From: Gaeumannomyces sp. JS-464
Taxonomy: Eukaryota > Ascomycota > Sordariomycetes > Magnaporthales > Magnaporthaceae
DNA length: 64,000 nucleotides
NCBI GenBank assembly: GCA_002197995.1
Contig: NGZR01000007.1
Coordinates: 1,818,399-1,882,398 of the forward strand
Direction: 5' to 3'
This document shows, piece by piece, positions 57,601 through 64,000 of this stretch. A program made the position numbers and the translations under genes. The notes under the pieces are model-generated. The model had not been told where the DNA came from and made no database searches. It was given only the letters and a program-made list of their open reading frames with translations. How positions within the stretch are numbered: position 1 is the first letter of the stretch; each line of letters begins with the position of its first letter.

Positions 57601-59222
57601 GTGGGAGACCTGCTCCTCAATCCTCGTGCTCGTCGGCAAGGCAGCGTGGGCAGTCAACACGAGATCGCGGGTCGTGGGGATGGAATGTCGTCTCTGCCGG
57701 ATTAGCAGATGCGTGGTAAGCAAGTCCTGGCCGAGTGGATGGGGCGCGATGGGGGATGGGGGAATGGGTTGGACGTGTTCCTTTGGCCCTCTCAGCGCCT
57801 GCCACGATGGATTCTGCCGCTGTCAGGTACCAGGCACCGCATGCAGGCCCTCGCCCAATGGGAGGCCAGAGTCGGCTTCTGACCAGGAGCCGACATGCAG
57901 CCTGCTAATTCTGAACCCAACCACGCCCACCCGCGCTTTCCTTTGCAAGCACCCAACTTTGCTTTTACCCGATTGGCTTTCTTCCTCCTTTTTGTCCCGC
58001 TTTGACTGGTCCAATGAGGCAGAAAAAAAAATCTTTCCAGGGGCGTCATTCCAACCCGCCCTCCCCTCTTGTCGCCCCCTGCATCGTCTTTGACGCTCAC
58101 TCTCAAATCCTGTTGGGATTTTCTTGTGTTTTTCCTATTGCGTGCTTTGCTCACTCATCGTGCTGGGCACTCTGCGCGCCGTCTATGACGGATGCCCAGG
58201 CATGGCTCGGTACCCATCGCTGGGAGTGTTGGGAAGACCTGCGGCACTTATGGAAGCCCAAGTTACGGGAAGCCAAGGCCCATGTAAGCTGGCTTTGGTA
58301 CATGCGCCGTCCGTGGCGTGATGATGGCCCAGCACTCCCTCCCTTTCCCAAGTCACTCTGCCGCGTCCCTCGTCCACTTTGACAGGCCGTTTGGCTAGTC
58401 GCGGGCGGCTTTGGCTTGTTTCACTATCAAGACCAGTGCCAGCGGCCTTCCCCAGACTAGCGAGTTGCTAGTCGTCTTCCTCGAGATTGCCTCCTTTCCC
58501 AGCGCTACGTCTCAGATGAGAGCCTCGTCAATCCCTGTATCGACTCTTGCAGCTAGTCCCCGCCGGGGCTCCGTCATGGACTCAGGACTGACGCCCCGGC
58601 TGCTCTGCCTGCTCCGGATGTCCACACACCACGCGAGGGAAGGGTGGCACACACCATGGGGGAGACGGGTCTCTTCCGCCACTGCAGCCCGAAAAGATTG
58701 TTCCCTCCCTGCCCATCCCCCTTCCTCGAGTGGGCCTCTCCAGTCCCCCTGCCTTACCGGTCCGTGGCCTGGCCCACTCACCTCCTTGGTGGTGGTGGTG
58801 GTGGTCGAGGCTGTTCCCTTTCGTATAATAACAGTCCCTCCCCTCGGCCAAAAGCTGTAAACACTGCTTTGTTTGGATATCTCATCAACAACCTTCTTTT
58901 CCGCCTCCACACTCCTTTAGGGAAACCTTTTATACACACTCTCTCTTCCTTCCAACCACAGGACAGATCTGTCGCTGTCAAGAGCTAGGCTCACTCTTTT
59001 TCGCCTACACAAACCAAGATCCAAAGGACGCACCAGGTCGCCCCTTTTTGTCTCTTGACACTCAGACCCTACCAGAAATCTTTCGTCTTGCAGAGCTAGC
59101 CCACGTCCAACCGCGGCTACTCCCTACCTCGGGTACATCGAGTACACAAACAACAAAAGGATCCCCCTTTCAGAGGACTTTGGGCACTTTTCTCATCTTC
59201 TCTACACAGCCAGCAACACTCA
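54681..59222. other. 4.5-kb gene-free stretch
   Basis: No protein family, exon chain, tRNA or transposon repeat is recognisable over this length. Parts are CT-rich (58060-58170, 58380-59222), and the last kilobase, full of CTCTC/CCTTT tracts, looks like the promoter and long leader of the small secreted protein gene. A long non-coding transcript or a very long 5' leader is possible. Confidence 0.5.
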
Positions 59223-59803
59223 ATGCAGTTCCTCAGCATTGCTACTCTCCTGGTCGCCGCCGCCTCGGCCGTCGTGGCGGAGAACAAGGTTATCTTCAAG
59301 TCGATTGACGACGTGAACCGCACCGTCTACTTCACCCCCAACGCGGGCCTTGAGACCATCAAGCCCGTCAAGGTGCCCGCGGGCTCTACGGTCAACGTTA
59401 CCATCCCGCATGCCTGGATTGGCAACTACTACTCGGTCTCTGACGGCAAGCCCAACAAGCCCGGTATGCTCGGCGAGGTTGCCTTCAACGGCTGGAACGG
59501 CCTGACCTACTTTGACGTCTCGGCCATCGTTGATCCGCCGATCATGAGGGCGTCGCCGAGATGTGGCCTGCCAAGTCTCTCAAGCCCACCTCTGGCTGCC
59601 AGCTCTACCCCTGTGGCAACGCCTACTACCTCTGGGACGACGTCCAGACCAAGGTCACCAAGGAGACCGAGCTCGTCACCACCCTAGGCAAGACGGGCTA
59701 CGACATCAAGAAGGGCGACAAGGTCCGTGGCGCCGACAATGATGGCAGCTTCGAGGGTTACACCGTCTACAAGCGCAGCTACGTCGAGGGCAAGTGGTTC
59801 TAA
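59223..59803 (+). CDS. Small secreted protein, fungal 'DNase1'/thaumatin-like family
   Basis: The protein is about 193 aa. A signal peptide (LSIATLLVAAASAVVA) is followed by a beta-rich domain with the motifs IGNYYSVSDG, PGMLGEVAFNG and TYFDVSAIVDP. A Cys-containing part follows (SGCQLYPCGNAYYLWDD), matching fungal proteins annotated as 'DNase1' but resembling thaumatin-like folds; nuclease activity is not implied by anything seen. A frame break near 59537 is explained by a one-base error. There are no introns. The long CT-rich upstream region suggests strong expression. Confidence 0.78.
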
Positions 59804-60972
59804 GCAGGAATCCACACGACCAACAACATGCCCTGCATCGCGGACACGCAAAGCAAACTGTTTACTTTGTGATCCGGCCTGACGACTTTATGACCCACCC
59901 CTTTGCCTTTCTTGGTTCGACTTTTAGACATGGGCTGCTGCCGCGGCCTCGTACCTATTCTCTTTGTTCCCTTCTTTTTCGACGTTCTGCGTGCTGCCTC
60001 GCGCGATCGTTTGAGAGATACCCCGCCGCTACAGTTCTGGACGCTTCCCGCCTCCCCTGTGCGCACATTTCTTCTCTCAACCGCACTGGTCCCGGAAAGG
60101 CCGGCCTGGTTGAGGGACAACAACAAACCGCAGTTTTGTGTTTTGGGTACTATAGAGGAGGAATCAAAAGCATGATGCGCTCACATTTTCCACTGAGCGC
60201 TCTTGCATCTCACAACTTTTCTTATCGTTTTTATCTACGGTTCCGCTTGACGTCGGACTTGCCCATGTGTCTTGTTCCGCGAAGGGTGGAATTGGGTTTC
60301 TGGGAAAATATCTTTGCCCCTTATTCATGACACTCCTTGTCCAGACCACTTACTTTGTAAAGTTGTACCATATTCTTCACTGTACATATTTCGTCACCAT
60401 TTCAAGTGTACCTCTGGACGAAGGTGTCCGGGTGGCTTGATTTCAGAACCAAAAACGCAATAGACCTGGATTCTTTGCCAGCCTGGATGACGTTCTCTGC
60501 CCTGGACTGTAATCCACTACCATGACTGCTGCGCTGTTGTCCTTTCGATTACTTCCTCTCCCGAGCGTGTGCGTTCGACAACACGTATCAGATACTTGGG
60601 CTTGATTATGGGGCTGCCATTTTCCCTCTTCTTCCGCAGCCCCGGCACCCAGTAGTGTGGTTTTGGGACATGAAGGCTTCACGCCATGGGCCTAGACTCG
60701 TAGAGTCCCCCCTGAGGGTCAATGCCTCCTAGCCCTACCGGCTGCGGCCTAGTGCCTTCTTGAGGTGACCTGTCTTCAGACCCCAAGCGCTGCTGTTTGT
60801 CCCCAAACCTTGTTGCTGCTCAGAGTCCCCATCCTCCCACGGTGCGGTTGCTCGATGACGTGGCGGGCAGGGAAGAATCACATGCATTTTTTTTCTGCCG
60901 TGTTCTTCTCGTTGTTTTGTTGTCATCCTAGAATTTTGCTTCGTCACCGAATTCGAGAACTTTGACGCACAC

Positions 60973-61003
<31 letters not shown>

Positions 61004-61917
61004 AAAGGGGACTCCTGGTCTGGCGTTGGTTGGGGATCGCTGAGCCGCCAATCTTCCCCGAGCCGCGCGCAACGCGACGGAAGCAGAGTCTTTTTTTTTT
61101 CCTTCTTCGCTCCCGCTCAGGGGGGCTAGGCTAGCGGCCATCCATCCACCTCCACCCTTGCCCGTCCCTCAGCCGGCTGATCTCCGACAGAGGAAGCGAC
61201 GCGAGGGCGCACGAGGGGGGGGGGGGATACACAAAACCATGCAGCAGCCCGCACCCTGCAGCTCGGCGTTGGGTGGATGCTGTGCGACGTTCCGATCGAA
61301 TCCGGCAAGGCAATGACAGGATATTTCAGCCCATCATCGTACACCCAACCCACAGCAGGCCCCTTGTTTGGTGTGGTTGGACCAGAATATGCGGGCTACG
61401 GCCGGAGTGTTGTGGTATAGAAAGAATGGAAGACGCGGGGAGGAGGGGTGCTTTCTTCACATGTCCGGGCTAATGCAGCCCTCAGACGTGGGGACCAGAA
61501 CGGAGGCGACAAAGTAGCGACAGGTGGAAAAGGACAATACCACAAGGAAAGGAAGCACGAAAGAAACGGTACAAAAGAGGGTGAGAGAAACTCATGAAAT
61601 TGAGAGCAACAGCAAACTTGTTGCGAAAGGGGCGAAAGCTCTTGGAAGCAGAGGGGAGAATCAACAGAGATGGATACATCTAGCGGGACATGTACGGATA
61701 AAACGAGTAGGATTCAGAAGAAAGAGATGAATCTGAAAAAAAAAAAATGAAAAAATAAAAAAAAATAAACCAAGGCTGACACAATACATGGCAGCACTCA
61801 CGTCATCAACCACAACGCCAAGCAAGAAGCGTCACAGCCGTCCCGATGTCATTTTGTAAGGTAATAGGAGGGGTACAGTACAATAAATAAACAAAACATG
61901 AATCTGCCGTTGCCCCT
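59804..61917. other. 2.1-kb intergenic region with long homopolymers
   Basis: No gene is supported. It contains a 29-base A run (60973-61001), a T run near 61091-61100, a nine-base G run near 61216-61224, and A-rich sequence at 61738-61770. Confidence 0.5.
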
Positions 61918-64000
61918 TCACTCCGCAAGGTCGTAGTAGATGCAGCTCCCCGTCCGAAAGTTGTACACAAACGCAGGCATCGCCCCGACGCCGCCACCCT
62001 GGGATGCCCCAAACGCCCCGCCCGAACCAGTACTGCCACCGCCGCTATCATACGAGCCGTAGCTCCCGGCGCCGACGGACGCCCCAGCCCCGGAGCCCGC
62101 ACCGCCCATGCCACCGGCACCACCCGCCGCCGCAGCCCCCGCACCGCCGCCGCCGCCGCCGCCACCTCCACCGCCGCCGCCGCCGCCGCCACCTCCACCG
62201 CTCCCACCGCCGCCCCGGTGCTGCTGGATCGCCGCCTCGACCCTGAAGTCCTCGAGCATCTCGTGCAGCTCGCGCATATACTTGCGCTCCGACGAGCCGA
62301 CCGCCTGCTCGGCTCTGCGCCACGACTCGGCGTCCGACAGCGCCGTCGACCGGATCAGCTCCATGACCGCGTCCGTCGTCTCGATGGCCGCCACGGGCCC
62401 GGCCAGGAACCCCGACACGAGCCGCGACGCCGCCGCCTGCGCCTGCTCCACCAGCGCCTGCCGGTTCGACTTCTTGCTCCGCGTCTGCGCCATCAGCACC
62501 CGCACCTCCTGCTGCTGTACCTGGTGGTGGCCGTGCGACCCCTCTACCCCCGCGCCCCCGAGCCCGTGCGCCGGGCCTGCCGTTCCCGATCCGGACGAGT
62601 AGTCGTGGTGTCCGTGCCGACCGTAGCCGTGCTTGTGTAGCCCATAGCCATGGGCCTCGAGTGCGTGTGCAGCGGCCGCCGCCGCGGCAGACGCTCGTGA
62701 TTCGCGTTCGCGCATTTCGGCCCGCAGCCACTGGCCTAGCTGTGAAGGGGGCATGTCGGCGTCTGGTGCGTCCTTACGTCCCGGCGTTTTGACCTTGACC
62801 ATGTCCTGCTGCTTCACAATCACGTGCCAGTAGTGGCTGTCCTCCCTGTGCTTGGTGACTAGCTCCTCGGGAGAGCGCGCGTCGCGTGCGAGCTCGGCCG
62901 AGATGTCATGCGCCCACAGCATCTGTAGCACGTCGATGCCTGCCGTGCGCAGTAGTGTCGGGTCGAAGCTAGCGACCAGAACATCGCACTTTTTCCGTGC
63001 GATGTCGTCAGCATCGTGGCTGGACTTGGTCCCGGATGACATCCTGCGGTTCCTGCGGTTAGGCGGGGTTTTGGTTGTGCTCCCTGTACTTACGCGCTTG
63101 GTTACGAAGATGCCCCGAGCCTCCTCCGCGCCCTCTTTCTGAGCAGCGCTTTGCTGGTACCGGTAGGCGTGACCACCTGCGCCAGCCGCTCCCAGTTGAA
63201 GCCGAATCCGACCGCGTGCCGCTCTTCGAATTGCGTGCTGATTCGAGGCCGTTGCTCTTTGATGAGCCCGTCATACCTTCCGCCGGCCGCAAAGATCTCC
63301 TTGCTGCGCTTATCGAACAGGCACGAGAACATTATCCGCCCGCGAAGAAGACCTCGTTCCAGCTCCAAAGGGGTACGATGAACATCTTGGTGCGCACACC
63401 AAATCGTTTACAATATTCTGACATCTCCTTGAGGTGGGCTAGAGTGGGAGAGACAGCTGGAAGTGGTTGGTGCGCTGGAAGATGGTTTTGAGCTGCGCCG
63501 ACACCTTGCTGGGTGTATCTGCGGACAGTTATCAGATTTAGTCACTGCTAACTCAGAAGATGAAAACAGATATGCTACTTTGCCATGAGTGAGGGTGGAA
63601 ACGGAGAGGCGTGATGGCGGTCTCCGATCACTTACCCCTGAAGTCAAACTTCTGCAGCTCGTCCACGGTCGTGGTCGACACGCCGGCAGAGCGAAGCTCT
63701 GACTTGATCTTTGTCCAAGTAACACCCCTAATATTGAGCTTGCTCAGCGTGTCGGCGACTTTGCGGGTGGCGGCTGGCTCGACACCGCAGAAGTTGAAGA
63801 TATGCCGCAGCAGTTCCGAGTGGCCAACGTGGAAGCACATCTGGCCAGGAGACAGCGATGGGAAGGTGGCCACGATCTCGTCCAGCACCTTGATGGCCTC
63901 GGCCTCCTTGAGCGCCAGGTCCAGCACGTCGTCCGTCACCACGTCAAAATGCACCTCGCCGAACATATGCGGCTGGCCCCCGCTGGCCTTGTCGCGGAAG
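61918..64000 (-). CDS. GCN2: eIF2-alpha kinase GCN2 (CPC-3 homologue), C-terminal half, 5' end outside window
   Basis: The segment carries the pseudo-histidyl-tRNA-synthetase domain that senses uncharged tRNA (FAAGGRYDGLI, GFGFNWERLAQV). It is followed by the C-terminal dimerisation and ribosome-binding region (KCDVLVASFDPTLLRTAGI; AHDISAELARDARSPEELVTK), ending at TGA 61918-61920. One intron is complement(63519..63635). Frame breaks near 63160, 63340 and 63445 fit single-base errors. Two inserts are unusual: a basic, Thr/Ser-rich stretch just before KCDVLV (about 62995-63090), and a Gly/Ala-rich low-complexity stretch with about 20 Gly in a row near 62145-62215. The kinase domain lies to the right of the window. 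Confidence 0.9.
62142..62218. repeat. GCC/CCG triplet tract encoding poly-Gly in GCN2
   Basis: The plus strand reads repeated CCG/CCA triplets, which encode the Gly run on the minus strand. It is in frame and sits between the C-terminal helices and the last conserved segment of GCN2. Confidence 0.85.

Noticed and set aside
60973..61001. A29 tract as the tail of a retroposed gene or SINE
   Set aside because: No target duplication and no gene-like or RNA-like body upstream on either strand; long A/T runs also occur in introns and promoters elsewhere in the window.

Overview
The window is nuclear DNA from a filamentous ascomycete, most likely a Sordariomycete. The evidence is short (50-100 nt) GT-AG introns with CTAAC/CTGAC-type branch sites, GC-rich coding sequence, an HR-type polyketide synthase, a PTH11/SAT4-type membrane protein, an HsbA-like GPI protein, a Tad-like LINE and several small secreted proteins. 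Genus and species cannot be resolved from the sequence alone. REGION 1 (1-14.3 kb) is the 3' part of a secondary-metabolite cluster whose gene content matches the logic of sphinganine-analogue pathways (fumonisin, AAL-toxin, sphingofungin, myriocin type). It holds the C-terminal half of a highly reducing PKS that ends in an ACP with no release domain, a PhyH-type 2-oxoglutarate dioxygenase, a 14-TM MFS exporter, a SUR2-like sphingoid-base hydroxylase, a BAHD-like acyltransferase, a 3-ketosphinganine-reductase-like SDR and a stand-alone alpha-oxoamine synthase. The inferred route is that the PKS builds a reduced chain, the oxoamine synthase releases it by decarboxylative condensation with an amino acid, the SDR reduces the 3-ketone, the two oxygenases hydroxylate, the acyltransferase decorates and the MFS protein exports. 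The cluster continues beyond the left edge. REGION 2 (14.3-24.3 kb) starts with an 827-bp non-autonomous hAT-like element with perfect 31-bp inverted repeats and 8-bp target duplications. It is followed by widely spaced genes for a Cys-rich secreted protein, a cupin-like secreted protein, an HsbA-like GPI protein and a disordered RS/His-rich protein. REGION 3 (24.6-32.6 kb) holds conserved genes: an AMP-binding-domain membrane protein with a degenerate core motif, the nucleoporin POM34, an acyl-CoA dehydrogenase with a possible peroxisomal C-terminus, and an uncharacterised gene. REGION 4 (32.6-41.8 kb) is accessory and transposon-scarred: a gene remnant, a PTH11-like receptor, a doubly truncated Tad-like LINE, an MFS fragment, and a secreted Lys/His-rich tandem-repeat protein. 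REGION 5 (41.9-46 kb) is a convergent MFS/cytochrome P450 pair. REGION 6 (47.7-64 kb) holds MCM5 and VPS54, divergent around a shared promoter with an MCB site, then a 4.5-kb gene-free stretch, a small secreted 'DNase1'/thaumatin-like protein, and the C-terminal half of the eIF2-alpha kinase GCN2, which runs off the right edge. A caveat applies throughout: about thirty single-base frameshifts, mostly consistent with a lost base in a homopolymer, occur across the window, including in MCM5, VPS54 and GCN2. Most are therefore probably sequencing or assembly errors and should not be read as gene decay without raw reads. Two in-frame stops (221 and 32320) are substitutions and are stronger candidates for true lesions.
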